Source: Loxodes magnus
Lineage: Eukaryota; Ciliophora; Karyorelictea; Loxodida; Loxodidae
Direction: 5' to 3'
Length of the DNA: 64,000 bases
Assembly: GCA_946699065.1 (NCBI GenBank)
Contig: CAMPDV010001445.1
Location: forward strand, 52,278 to 116,277
Made by a program: the position numbers and the translations under genes
In this document: positions 24,401 through 36,599 of the stretch, piece after piece
Position numbering within the stretch: the first letter of the stretch is position 1
Layout of the letters: the number at the start of each line of letters is the position of its first letter
The notes under the pieces: generated by a model
What the model was told of the DNA's origin: nothing
The model's input: only the letters and a program-made list of their open reading frames with translations
Database searches by the model: none

Positions 24401-25806
24401 CTATAAATCTTATTCTTCAATAAAAATCTTTATCTTATTAAGGCTATTCTTCAATTAAATTAGGTTATTCTTATTTTTTCAAGTATTCGTTAATAGAGGT
24501 CTATTATTTCTTAGGTGCCATTTTATTTAATATATAATAAAATAAAAGGCTTATTTAAGATTAGGAATATATTCTAAAATCAACTTATAAAAAGTAAGCT
24601 TCTGAAGATTCGCATTAAAATACATAGCTAATATTTAAGAATCTCTTTTTTAAATAAATTTAATAGTACTTAAAGATTAAAACTATCTCTTAAGGAGCTA
24701 TCTATATATGATTCTTTTTGTCTAAAATTCTTAATGTTAGCAATGCTTTTAAAACTTTTCTATTAACCTTATATTCAAAAACCCACTTTCAAATTTTTAT
24801 TTTTCTTTGCTAAAATAAAGATATAGTTTTAAAGAACTTAACTACAACTATGATATTATATTTATCTTTCTGAATTTAAGGTTTAATTTTTTTTCTGATA
24901 TCTATATAATAATAATAAAGCTATTAGAGTTTAAATTTTTGAAATATTTAAACATAATTGCACTATTTGTAAATAGCCATGCAAATTATGTTAAATTTAA
25001 AAGTTTCTGCATTTTCAATCACGGATCTCTTTCACTTTCTTCTTGAATAAGGATTCTATTAGCTCATTAAATCTAATTATTGGTTTCTTTTAATATAAGC
25101 TATTTTTTCTTTGCTCTAGTCCTTAAAATTTTTAATGGTCTTCTTAATAGTTGTTGATTGAATATTCTATGTACTTATCTACTTTAATAATCTTATTTTT
25201 TGTAAATTATTGACCAACATAGTTTAGTCATATACTTTTAGTCTTTTACAATATTTCTAGCAATTATTTTATTTTTATTAAAATTCTTAAGGATGTCTGT
25301 ATAAAGATTAAATTTGTAAATGTGCTAAAAAGTATCCAATTTCCATCTACACAAACAATTTATTTAATTTATTTTCGATTTATCGCGCAGATCCAGCTCA
25401 TATTAAAAATATAAGTATAAGTCCTCGTTTTATGATTGAAATAGTTTCTTGAATTCTATACCTATTATATTTAGTGAAGACTATTAAAGGTAAAGCATTT
25501 CAATTTCTTTCTATTTAATCAAGAAATCTTTTTGCATTCGATATGACTACATTTCTTTAAAGGCATTTTTAGAATAAATTATTTTATTAGTTCTTATTAA
25601 ACTCTTTGAAATCATAATTTCTTAAATATCTAAATCGTATTTTAATGCTTTTATTTACATATTTCTTGTAAGGAAGGTTCAATTTTCTGCATTTTTAAAG
25701 GTAAATTAAGAAAATTTAAAATATAATCTTGATATAAGTCTTTAGAATCTATTAATTTTTCTAATCTTTCCTTTAATTCCTAACTTTGCTGCTCAAGGTT
25801 GAGCAT
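21472..25806 (-). mobile_element. LINE retrotransposon (APE endonuclease + reverse transcriptase)
   Basis: Non-LTR retrotransposon coding region read on the minus strand. The start MLNLEQQSQELKERLEKL (25806) gives a short coiled coil. An APE-type endonuclease follows, with the LDTDHFPIL motif near 24.25 kb. Reverse transcriptase motifs come next: NNKSSGADGIKAELIKY (23.5), LPIYKKGSKSD..NWRPIALIN (23.35), QQGFLKSRQTM (23.2), LIDVEKMFDTIN (23.09), LQGSSHGPVLAIIFYD (22.9) and the catalytic AWADDLL (22.79). A CCHC knuckle sits near the C-terminus (CICGELDSFVHIESC, 21.8). An acidic tail ends at TGA 21474-21472. The frame shifts by one near 23.23 kb, so it is probably no longer intact. It separates kinase-MORN 1 from kinase-MORN 2, as if inserted between tandem duplicates. 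Confidence 0.88.
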
Positions 25807-26191
25807 ATTTTTTTTTTCTGTGTTATTATTATTTTGCTATTTAATAATTTGTTAAATATTCCTTATTAGCTGTCTTTATATTTTACACTAACTACTCACT
25901 TTTTATAATATAAGCATAAATAATAATAAATGTGATATTTTAATATCCCTTTACTCATTTTATTCCTTATATTATAAACTCTATTTTATTTTTAAATTAT
26001 AATGACTTAAATAATACCATATGAAATTTTCGACTCTTAATAAAATTAATAAATTTACTTAAAAATAGCAAAGATTAGTATTTAACATTTTCTTATTTAA
26101 GAAAGAAAATGTTATTAATTAATTGTATGTATTATCCGTAATTTCAACTTTTATTTTCTTTTAAATTCTAACTAAAGATTTTATGCAAATC

Positions 26192-28276
26192 CTAAAACTT
26201 TCCCCTTATAAACTTTCCACTTAATACTAATCCATTCACATATTTAAAAACTCCATTTCCTGTTCTGTTGCCTGCTTACCAATCTCCTTCGTAAATATCT
26301 CCATTTTTATAATAGTAAATCCCTTAACCTTATCTTTAACCTCCTAGTCAATTTCCTTCGTATTTTTCTCCATTTGCTCATTTTTAAACTCCGTATCCAG
26401 TTGGCTTGCCTTCCAATCAATCTCCAACATAAATGCTTCCATCATTATGATAGCAAGTTCCCTTACCTTATCTTTAGCCATTTATCATCTAACCTTCATA
26501 TCTTTTTCCATTTGCATATTTTAAAATTCCATTTCCAGAGATCTTACCTTCTAATCAATCTCCTTCGTAAATGTCTCCATTATTGTAATATAAGGTACCT
26601 TTACCTTATCTTTAACCATTTGCCATCTAACCTTCATATCTTTCTCCATTTTCGCGTTTTAATATTCCATATCCAATTATATTATCTTCTAATCAATCTC
26701 CTTCGTAAATATCTCCATCATTTCAATAAATTGTTCCTTTACCTTATGCCATATCTCTTTATCATTATCCTTCATATCTATCTCCATTTGCAAATTTTAA
26801 AACTCCATATCCTTTTCTTTCGTCTTCCAACCATTCTCCTTCATATATATCTCCATTATTGTAATAATAGGTACCTTTGCCTTATCTTTAGCCATTTACC
26901 ATCTAACCTTCATATCTTTCTCCATTTGCAAGTTTTAAAACTCCATTGCCAATTATCTTATCTTCTAACCAATCTCCTTCAAATATATCTCCATTATTGT
27001 AATAATAGGTACCTTTGCCTTATCTTTAGCCATTTGCCATCTAACCTTCATATCTTTCTCCATTTTCGCGTTTTAATATTCCATATCCAATTATATTATC
27101 TTCTAATCAATCTCCTTCGTAAATATCTCCATCATTTCAATAAATTGTTCCTTTACCTTATGCCATATCTCTTTATCATTATCCTTCATATCTATCTCCA
27201 TTTGCAAATTTTAAAACTCCATATCCTTTTCTTTCGTCTTCCATCCAATCACCTTCATATATATCTCCATTATTGTAATATAAGGTACCATTTCCTTATT
27301 TCTTTCCATTTACTATTTAGCCTTTATATCGATCACCATTCTCATACTATTTTTCTTCTTTCTATTCAGATAAAAACAATTTTTTTGTTTTGTTTTACTT
27401 TCCTACTTTTAAATGAGATATTTTCTATACACTCTTTATCAAATCAATATTTGTTTATTTTTTCTTTCCTTCTAACAATTTTAATTATAATTCTTCCAAA
27501 CAAATTCTCTACGTAGCATCCCCTTTTCAGCACTCCTATATACACTCTCTATATTCCTAAGGACAATCTGAACTTAATTATTCCCTTTCCCCTCCTTTTA
27601 CTCCCTCTATTAGCACACTATCTACCACATGTTCCCATGGTGTCCTTCTTTCTGCTATTTCCCACATAGTCATACCCAATGCATATATATCTGATTGGAA
27701 GCTATATTCTGGCCTCATTTAAAACAACTCTGGTGCCATTCAACTTAAAGTACCTTTTTATTAAGAACTTCCTTACTATGATGTTTTTTATCTGGATGCT
27801 AATTTTTATTTTGATAAACCAAAATCACATATTTTAGAACTTCACTTTTCATCAATTAAAACATTAAGACTTTTCAAGTCTCTATGAATTATCCCTTTTA
27901 CATGGATGTAATTTAATCCTTATACTATTTCTAAAGCTATTTAATATCTTCTACTTCAGTCAATCTCTTAATCGCTTTGTAGCAAATTAAATAAAGATTA
28001 ATTCATAAGCTCCATTACCAAACTGACAGGAGAAACACAATATCCATATAACATAACCACATTAGGATGTTTCATTTAAGACATTATTTATAGCTCAGTT
28101 ACTATTTCTTTTTAAGCATTTTAAGTTAGATTCTCTTCATAAAATTCTTTTATCGCCACATCATTCACTTCGCTCCATTTTCCAGCATAGACCACTCCAA
28201 AACCTCCTTATCCAATTTTTTAAATTTTTTATAAGCTTTCACTAGGAATTATTAATCCCTACTACTTAGCCTACAT
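26192..28276 (-). CDS. Kinase-MORN protein 2 (TKL-type kinase + MORN repeats)
   Basis: The ATG at 28276 opens [16 protein letters not shown]. Kinase motifs: [66 protein letters not shown], and CPQEYRECIQECWKGDATQR, where the conserved Trp of ECW is TGA. An acidic/basic linker (about 60 residues) leads in the same frame to about ten MORN repeats ([34 protein letters not shown] and so on). The last repeat ends [12 protein letters not shown] before TAG at 26194-26192, which is in frame with the start. The antisense strand of the MORN array gives a spurious 380-codon open frame at 26374-27516. A 300-bp direct duplication within the MORN array (about 26.64-26.84 and 27.06-27.24) is nearly identical. 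Confidence 0.85.
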
Positions 28277-28799
28277 ATTATAATATTTAGCGAGAAATTA
28301 AGACATTAAAAAGTACCAGAAACAAACATAAATTCCTAACTAGCATGTAAGCTAATAAAAAACTTATTATTATGAACTTAATAAGCTAATTAGTATTTAC
28401 CTATAAATCAACCAATTATCTATATACAAACTTAAATATTTGAAACATATATTTAAAATCAATTTTACTTACCAGGATTATGCTACTTAGTCATATAATG
28501 AGTATATAGTTATTATTCTATATATAATATAGATATATTAGAACTAAATTATTATTCTAAAAGCTATTTATTTAGAAAATGCTAGTAGAGTAGTTTTCAA
28601 ATAAGTAGTTATGCTTATATTAATATCCATTATTTTAGTATCTGTCCCTCTATAGTATAAATTTATAGTCACTTTATTAGAAAAAAGTAAAATTAAGATA
28701 GTTGGTTATATAAATAACTAAAGTTAAATAACTGCTTTTTAGATTTTTTCCATAAAAAGAAACAAAAAACTTGACTTGAAATAAGATAAAAATAGAGAA

Positions 28800-31260
28800 C
28801 TAAAGATATCAGGCAAATATATAAAGAATATAAGCTTTGCTTTATAACTGATTCTAAGTAGAATGCTACTAGCTTAAGAATAGATTAAAAACTAATATTT
28901 GTATTACAATGCTCTAACTAAAATCATTTAAGTAAGTATAAACAATCAAAAACTTTGGCTATAGTAATTCTTTTCTTAGTATATAAGGCTAAAGATAGAG
29001 ACATTTGATATCTCAAGAAGGTTTTCTTTATCCTATCTTAAGTTAAATATCTAAAAGTGAATGCTAAAACTAGCTAATTGCTATAATTAATAGATCAAAT
29101 ATAGATTATACTAATACTATAATAAAAAGAAAGAAAATTAATGATTTATGTGAATAACATCGCAGAAAAAACGATTATAAAACTAGTTTTGAGAGTAAAA
29201 TTTTGGGAACTGGAAGAAAAGATAAATTATAAGGAAGAAAAAATTAAATTCTATTTTGTAATTTATTAATATTATTCAATTAAGATATTATTGAAAGAGA
29301 ATATAAATTTATAGAGGATTTTTTCAATAATGAAATGGAAAGTATTAAAGATATTCTTAGCTTTAAAAATCAAGGAAAGTATAATCAAAAGTTATCTTAA
29401 CCAAAAGTACCTTTTCCCCTTCTTAGATTTATTTTACTTTAAACTTAAAAAATTTGAGAAAATTAATCTTTAAAATTGAATATTTAATTTACTATTTACG
29501 TAAAAAAGAATGAAAATTTTGTGTTTGAATTAATTCTAAAGTTAGAAAAATCAAAAAGTTATATATGCATTCTTACTAAAAGTTAAAAAACATCAAGTCA
29601 AATTTTACAGAACTGGAACTTAGAGATATAATAGAATATCTACGGCAAAAATATATTCAGTAATTTCAATATATCAGAAAAGTTTCCTTGCATTACATAT
29701 ACGACATTAAATAAGCAAGCCAGAAGAGAAATTATTATTATATAATATAAAAATGCAATCCTATGGTTTTCGAAGGATATCAAGAATAATCATTACCTTG
29801 TTGAGAATTCCTTTTGTATTCGAGGAAGTTCGATAGTTTTAAAAAAACCTTCGTTTGCGATTTCTATATAGATATAAGGTAATAAAATAGAAATTTTAGA
29901 TTCAAAATAAAAATATTCCACAAATGCTGCTTGAAAAAGGAAAATATTATTTATATTGAAAAAAGCTGAATAAGGAGGCTTTGAAAAGAACGCTTGAACA
30001 AGAGAGAATACTACGATGAACATTGCAAAATAAATGTATTTATTTGGAAGAAATAATTCTAATAAATAAGATGCAAATAAATCTTTAGATTAAATTAAAA
30101 AATTCTACGTAAATCAGCAAACGATAATCTATTATGCGAAAAAGGTGGAAAACTAAAGCTAGAGATTAAATGAATTTTAACTACAAATTTCGTTGCTCAT
30201 TTGTTGGTAATTGAGAAACATTTGTATCAAAAGGTGTAAAAATATTACCTAAAATAATTGTAGTTTAGAAAGCGAAAAATTATTCTTATTTATAAAGACT
30301 CTAAACACATCATTTATTCATATCATCATGAAAAAAAAAATCTTAGATTTAAAGTAAAGAAATATTAAACTTATACATCACATGTCAAATTGGTAAGAAA
30401 TCATGTCAAGATAGAATAATTGATGTAATTATTAATATTTAGGATAAAAATATTTTAAATGATTCACTGTTCATCAATAATGTACTAAGGATTTAAAGAA
30501 ACCAAAGAAAACTAATTCGTTCTTCATCAAGTTTGAATATAAGAAGGTAATAAAGGTGATTGGAAAAGTAGAAATCACTTTTGCTGATTCAAGATACTGA
30601 AAATCGATGACAAGATTTTAAATTATTATATTTATAAATATCTGGAAGACCTTAATCTATTTTTCCATCTTGAATTAACTTAATAGAATATTTTTGGTAT
30701 CTAAGCTTTAAAAAGTAAATTTTATATAAATTAAATAAAAGAAAGAATTATATTAGTTTATTAAGTTATTGATTAAAATATTTTTATAATAAGTTTATGA
30801 TTTTTTATGTATTGATCATAAAAAATAAAATTTAAGAAACAAGAAAAGATAATCCAAGACCAAGAAACAAGAGCGAAGAATATAAAAGTAGTCTTAAATT
30901 AAATGGAATAATAGCAATCCGAAATGATCAACTAATCAATCCCAATAAAATAGAAAGAATGATAATAAGAGCGACGAATTTCGAGAAAAAATGATGCATT
31001 TGTAGTAGCACTTAAAATTCTGGAGAAATTGTAAATAAAATCAAAATGATCTCTAAGAAGGTATAGAAAGGTTTTACTACTGTTTACTCAATAAGTAGTG
31101 AAAAACAATGGAAGAATGAATTTAATAATTGTATTTAATATAAACATAGAATTTAATTTTTTGAACACTAGAAATTCACAACCTCATGCTTCTGGAAGGA
31201 GAGAGTTTTTATAGAAAAATTTTATTTTCCTAGAAAACTTTTTAATTTTATTTAATATGT
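28800..31260 (+). CDS. Unrecognised plus-strand gene(s) inside the inverted-repeat element
   Basis: The plus strand becomes A-rich. One frame reads coherently from about 29.25 to 30.6 kb: DIIEREYKFIEDFFNNEMES, KVPFPLLRFILLQTQKIWEN, then CIRGSSIVLKKPSFAISIQI and AWTRENTTMNIAKQMYLFG. A second block at 30.9-31.25 kb reads IERMIIRATNFEKKWCICSS and QWKNEFNNCIQYKHRIQFFE. I recognise no family and cannot say whether these are one gene or two. Because it is the only non-repeat, non-kinase coding block inside the element, it is the natural candidate for an element-encoded protein. No DDE, YR or helicase motif is visible. Confidence 0.42.
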
Positions 31261-31585
31261 ATTCATAACTTTTTATTAATATTTATTATTTTGTATATTT
31301 AATACTATTAGACTTTTTGTTTCTTCATTTTGCTCTAATCACTTATGTATTCATGCTTATTTATTTCTAAGTTATAAAAAATTTGTTTCCTTATTTTTAA
31401 GTAAAAAATAGCAATAAATGTTATATTTTTTTTAATTATCATGCAATATAAAATATTCAATTTTTATATTATTAAACTAAAAAATTCAAAAATGTTGCTA
31501 TATTTAAATATTTGAATAAGTATTATTTTAGAAATTTATAGCTCAATCATTTTGCTTCAATTTATTTTAAATTTTATAATTAAAA

Positions 31586-31870
31586 AGATGGTGGGAGCTG
31601 AGATTGATCTTCTGAATCATACTTTCCGGTTTTATGGCTAGGAACAAGTTCCTTTCCTGTCGCTGAGAAAGTCCCTGATCAAAATCAACCTTTGCAAGGG
31701 AACGCCTTCCTTTTAATTATCCACTCTTGGTAGGGGCTTGAAGCCTGGCTGCCCATAGCGATGGAGCTCCCTGGCAGCTGTTTTTCGAAAGCAGCAGGAT
31801 ATCCCCGTTATCCCATGAAGGGAGTGTTGGGGTTGTTAAACTGCAAGAAGTTGTAGTCCAAAACTCTTTA
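31586..31870. ncRNA. GC-rich hairpin-rich island, candidate structured RNA
   Basis: About 285 bp at roughly 45-50% G+C between flanks near 15%. It contains several clean hairpins: AGGAAC-AA-GTTCCT (31640-31653), CCTT-TGC-AAGG (31689-31699), GGCT-TGA-AGCC (31735-31745), GCTGCC...GGCAGC (31748-31778), and a two-step stem CCCC/TCCC with GGGA/GGGG around an ATGAA loop (31803-31832). GGGAGCT near 31592 can also pair with AGCTCCC near 31765. I find no match to tRNA, 5S, U1-U6, SRP or RNase P signatures. Strand is unknown. A coding reading (LAAHSDGAPWQLFFESSR) exists, so RNA is a hypothesis. Confidence 0.45.
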
Positions 31871-32483
31871 AGTTTAAAATTAATTAATTATTTTACATTT
31901 TTTTGCCTTCAATTTAATTATAAATTTTTCATAATTTTTGTCATTTTACTTAAGGATTTCTTTAATCTTCTCCTATAAAAATAATTTAACCCTTTAATCA
32001 GATTATTAAAGTTTTCTTGTATGGGAAATTAAAAAATTTCTTAAATCGTTAATTTAAAAATTACCAAATCTAAAGATCTGAAATCTTATATCTGAATAAA
32101 AAATTTTTTTAGTCTACTAATTATTATTTTAAGAATATTATATTTTCAAATCCAAAGCTCAAAATGTTTTATTGGCATTTTTGTTTCAAATTATTAAAAA
32201 ATTGTATTTTAAAATTCTCACTTTTAATAATACATCGATTTTTCGATTAATTATATTTTAGAGGTTTATATGAATAAAATTAAAAATTTTGTTAGAATTT
32301 CAATTTTTTTTTTAATTAAGAAATGTTGTAAATATTATAATTAATCAATTTATTATATAAAAACTATATCTTTTTACTACATTTTGTTTTTATCTTTTGT
32401 CAAGAGAGGATTTACTGGGACTATTGTCATATAAACTTTTTCTAAAATATTATAATAATTAATGAATAAATAAAATAAATAAA

Positions 32484-32958
32484 TTTGATTATAGAGCACG
32501 TAGTACTCTCGTTGGTGCGCAGTTCTTTAAAATTGTTTCATACTGATAAGAATGTTTGCTACAGATAAAATTATCAGATACTGATAAACCTTGCTCAATA
32601 CTGGTATAATTATTCAGTACTGATAAAAATGTTCAATACTGATATAATTTCAGAATACTCGTAATCTTTAATACTTGTTGGAGGTTCAAGGACATGGCAT
32701 GGCTGCGTCTCATTGCATCACCAAAGCAGAGAACGACATATGTCAATTATGGGTACTTAAATTCCCCACCTCTGATGAAGCTCGCAAAAATAATTTCCTT
32801 TTATTTCCAGAATTAAAAATTAAAATAAGCCAGTGCCGAAGGTCAAACTAGCAGATGTCTCGAGACCAAGCCAAAGCAGAGGAAGACATAAAATCGATTA
32901 TGGGTACTTAGCTTCCCCAACCTATGATGAAGATGTCCCTTGTTTTTCACCTTCGAAC
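32484..32958 (-). repeat. Right terminal inverted repeat
   Basis: Reverse complement of the left end: tail, hairpin (32493-32526), ~19-bp unit array, GAATACTCGTAATCTTTAAT, outer module, and ending at TTCACCTTCGAAC. It is longer than the left copy because the outer module (CCAAAGCAGAG...GGGTACTTA...CTGATGAAG) appears twice, at about 32.71-32.79 and 32.86-32.94 kb, separated by unrelated sequence. Confidence 0.85.
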
Positions 32959-33589
32959 AGTTATTTAATATATATAATATATTTCAAATTTTAAAGTAAC
33001 TGAAATGAATACTCTTTTTTCTATTAAAAAGAAGCACTATAATAAAAAAATTTGTTTAGATTAAATATTTTAATAATTTGATATTATAATATAATATTTA
33101 AAAGGTAAGAAATTTCAATCTATAAAAAGATAATATTTATAAATTTTAGGCAGTTAAATTAAGTTAGTTTTTAATCATATTTAATTTTATTTATTCCTTA
33201 CCAAATTTAATTAGCAAATATTAATAATTTTATAATTTCCATTATTTTCTCAATGTTTCTTATTTTTAATTTTTTGTGCTTCATTTAGATTATAAATTTA
33301 GAATTTACATATACTCTATTTTTGTTATTTTAGCATATTTTTTAATCCTTTCATAAAATCATATGATATTTTTTAAATTAGTTGTTTCAGACATCTTCTA
33401 TTTTTTTATTATTAGTAGGATCATATTTTACTATAAGGTAAGATAATTAGCGTGATATTTCTATTATTAGGTTTATCATTGATAAGTTTATAAGCTGCTT
33501 TATGAGATGATAGGATTATTTCATACGCTCATAGGATCATTGCAGTTTTTTTTAGAGCTCACTTCTTCTATTGCGTAAAGGATTGCGCA

Positions 33590-34450
33590 AATTTTTCCTT
33601 TCTTGACCATAGGATTTTTGTTCAATCTCTTTTTGGCCCAAAAATTTATTTTATTCTTCTTTTTTGAGTATTTACTATATCTAATAGTAATTAATCTCCA
33701 CTATATATCTTTTTCTTGTAGATCTTTCCTTTTGGAGAGCAGTATAAATTTTAATCATACTATTTCATATCTTTTAGATATTTAGTTCTTGTTCCTTCTA
33801 AAAATACCAGCATCTTCAAAAAATACTCAATCTTCTAATAGTAGAAGCATCTTGTTTTACAATTCTTTGAACCATGACCTATTTTTGAATTTTTTTTCCT
33901 ATTCGAAAGATTTTTTTGCATTCTGTTCTTCAATTATAAAATATCGTTCTTAGGATTGTGATGGAAAATGAGTTATACATAATTATTCGGTTTATTAATT
34001 TCTTCTATTTTTTATTCCATTTTTTCCAGTTCTTAATTAACTTGCAGCATTGAAGTCTTATTGTTAATTTTCGTTTTTAATCATTGGTTTTCATTTTATA
34101 GTTGTTATATAGTATAGACTAGAGAATTGATTCGTTAATTTAAGTCTTAGAATTATTGCTAAAGTTCTTTGTTTGTTGTTTCAAGGGAGTAAATTTCAAT
34201 GAGCAAGTTTAATTGTTCGATATCCTGCTATTCCTTCCGGACTATTTCTTAAGAGCTATTTTTTATTATAATAATGATTCTAAAGCAATCATCCATTAGT
34301 GGTACTTTTAACTTCCTATTTAGTTCTTCCTAGATGAAATATATTTCTCCACCAGTAAGAATTTATTTAAACTCTTATAAGTTAAGTTAATAAGAGTATC
34401 TTTAGTAGATATCTTCATGCATGTACCAAATATAAAATTATTTCTAAGAA
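33590..34450 (-). other. Coiled-coil Gag/ORF1-like fossil (minus strand)
   Basis: A minus-strand frame gives a strong coiled coil (EQQDIEQLNLLIEIYSLETT, NKELQQQFQDLNQRINSL, IQQLQNENQQLKTKINNK) and a basic C-terminal part ending LYCSPKGKIYKKK. That end parallels the end of the zinc-knuckle protein at 36.6-37.5 kb, so the two are related. I treat it as an old, probably broken copy of a retroelement-type nucleocapsid/ORF1 protein. The family is not certain. Confidence 0.5.
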
Positions 34451-34899
34451 TTAACTGAAAATTACAGGATATTGAGGAGGAAAGCTCAATCTTAGTCTTA
34501 CGATTTCTAAGCTTATCTTTATTTGAGAAACCTACAAGATTTAAAAATTAATTTTAAATTTCAGTTCTTTTGACTTATCCCAACTTTAATATATAAATTA
34601 AGCTATTTCTGTCATTTTTTATAATATAAGACAGTTTTAGTAAAGTGATTTAAGAATAAATGCTTTCATTTAATTTTGCTAAAGAAGAAATAAAATCCTT
34701 AAGCAAAATAACGAAAAAAAGAGAACATAACATACATAATAAATTAGCATGGCTTCTCCATTATTAGCTTAACCACGATTTTATCTGTTCAATGCTGTTA
34801 AATAAATATATCTTGAAAAATGAAATAATCTCTTAGGAACTCCAAGGAATACACATATATCACCCCAAGTCAGATTTCAAGACAAATAATCTCAGCAAC

Positions 34900-35000
34900 C
34901 AAAGATCATTTCATTCCAGGTCCCGAGAATCAGCCAAAGCAGAGAAAGATATAATTGATAATAGGTATTTTAATTTTCCAAACCTCTATTGAATCCTTAT
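34900..35000. repeat. Solo copy of the inverted-repeat outer module
   Basis: CCAAAGCAGAGAAAGATATA, then a GGTATTTTAATTTTCC-like segment and AAACCTCTATTGAA, match the outer module of the right terminal repeat at 32.7-32.94 kb in the same orientation. No array or hairpin is attached. Confidence 0.6.
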
Positions 35001-35139
35001 CCCTCGATTTATGGCTTAAATTTCAACGGAGGTTCAGCCCGTTAAGTAAGCTAAAGTTTGAGAACCTTAATCATAATATTTTAAAAATATTATTATATCT
35101 TAACTTGGATAGGTACACTGAAAAGCAAATTTAAATGCT

Positions 35140-36450
35140 ATAGCTAAGTTGAATAAATCTTTGAAGAATTATTACTCTTATCATGGAGCGATTTTTAATA
35201 GGTAAGATTCTAAATTATCTCAATAAAAATAAAAAATAAGACTATTAAATGAAGCTTCAGAGATATCTCATAGAACTAGTTTTAGCAAACTAAATAGGAT
35301 AAGCATAAATCTGGAATAGATAGCTTATATGCCTTTACCAATTAAAAAATTGTGAAGTATTTAATTTGAACTCTTTGAAATTTAGCTGGGCCAAAAAAAT
35401 TAAAATCCGTGCTTCGTATCTGATGAGATTAATCAGATACAAAGATGTTAGTAATTGGTGATTTTAATTATATAAGAGAGTTTTTTGGAGTAAATTACAG
35501 GCATATAAAACTGGAAAATGAGGTAATATATATAGTTCTCAGTTATTGACTAGAACAAATACTACTCCAGCTATTTTCAACTATAAAACTAGTTTTTTTC
35601 TCTTGTATAAGTTCATTCAGGATTACAATAGAACTTTTCTATCTTTTTTTTCTTCTAAAATTAATATTATTTTTTAAAGCTCCAAAATTTTTTGCAACTC
35701 TTGCATAGATGCTATTAACTTTTGCAAAACTAGAATCATTCCTAAATCTTATTTCTAATTTCTGTTTTTTTAAGCCTTGTTTTGTCTTTCCATTTGAGAT
35801 TAGTTTATTCCAGTTTATTCTATTTCCATTTTTTATTCCTGAAATTTCTTTGATTTTAATTTTTTCCTGTTTTTGGCTTTGTAATTGGTTTTCGATCTGT
35901 TAGCTTTAATCTTGAATTTTCTATAGGTGAGAAATTGTCTGATTAAACTTCTCTCGTTAGTATTTTCGTAAGGCAAATAATTCCTTTTCCTAATTGGCAT
36001 TCTTTAATCCACCATATCTTAGAGACCATTGTTTATTAAATCTTCAGCTTAGAATTTTCCCTATGAGCTTCTTAACCTCTTTCTGGAGGTTTAGTATTTA
36101 TTTGATGAGCTTCTTCATGGTTATTTGTCCAGGAGGATAAAGATTTGAGATTTCTAAATATAGGAAGGATTTTTCCTATTTCTTCAGTTTCTCACAAAGA
36201 TTGGTTTTAAAGCAATATGAGTTACTGTTAGGTTCCTGAGTTTTACTTCTTTGAAGCCACGAAAAATCCCTTCCTGAAATCCGACATCTTTTTTATTATT
36301 TTACTCAGACAATTATAAACAAAAATTATGCATATTAATTCAGCTAATTTAATGATTCACTTAGTTATGGCTAACTTAATGGAGCATGGGAAAATAGGAT
36401 GATATAATAACATCAGAAAGTATTTAACTGCTATATCTTATGATAATAAA
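35140..36450. repeat. Dispersed repeat, copy 1, split by an insertion
   Basis: 35140-35600 and 36310-36450 together align with one continuous stretch at 61880-62620. Shared phrases include AATAAAAAATAAGA, ATTAAATGAAG, CTAAATAGGATA, CAGCTATTTTCAACTATAAAA, then ATTCAG(C/T)TAATTTAATGA and GCTATATCTTA. The 35.6-36.3 kb insert carries a coiled-coil fossil. Copies differ by many small indels, so it is not a conserved gene now. Confidence 0.7.
35500..36300 (-). other. Coiled-coil Gag/ORF1-like fossil inside the dispersed repeat
   Basis: The minus strand reads PPGQITMKKLIKQILNLQKE and REKFNQTISHLQKIQDQSQQ, then ENQLQSQKQEKIKIKEIS. LQKEVKKL resembles LQEEVKKL of the protein at 36.6-37.5 kb, so it is probably the same family and probably broken. 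Its edges coincide with the break in the dispersed repeat, so it arrived as an insertion. Confidence 0.45.
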
Positions 36451-36599
36451 CTTATCTCACTCTATTTTATAAATAGACAAAAGAAAACCAAATCATTTTT
36501 ATTTGTTTTATGATAAATTATCTTCAAATAAGGCTATTCTTTTTGGAATATTTTTTTTATTTACTAAGAGTTTTGTTAATTAATTCTCTATTAACTTTT

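Larger units (their letters stand above)
18271..32958. mobile_element. 14.7-kb element or segment with long terminal inverted repeats
   Basis: The two ends are inverted copies running from GTTCGAAGGTGAA (18271, read inward) through a conserved block, an array of ~19-bp units and a 34-nt hairpin to an AAATTTATTTATT tail. The matching right end is at 32958-32484. The interior holds kinase-MORN 1, a LINE, kinase-MORN 2, an unrecognised plus-strand gene and a GC-rich island. No transposase is recognised; the plus-strand gene at 29-31 kb is the only candidate. The left boundary interrupts an MFS gene, which favours insertion. I could not fix a target-site duplication because both flanks are TATATA-like. 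It could also be an old inverted duplication. Confidence 0.65.

Noticed and set aside
26374-27516. 380-codon plus-strand open frame under the standard code
   Set aside because: It is the antisense of the MORN array of kinase-MORN 2; its His/Leu/Tyr/Ile-rich repeats mirror the minus-strand MORN codons.
31586-31870. SRP RNA, RNase P/MRP RNA or snRNA
   Set aside because: None of their conserved signatures (SRP helix 8 loop motifs, RNase P CR-I/CR-V, Sm site contexts) could be found on either strand, so only a generic structured-RNA call is kept.
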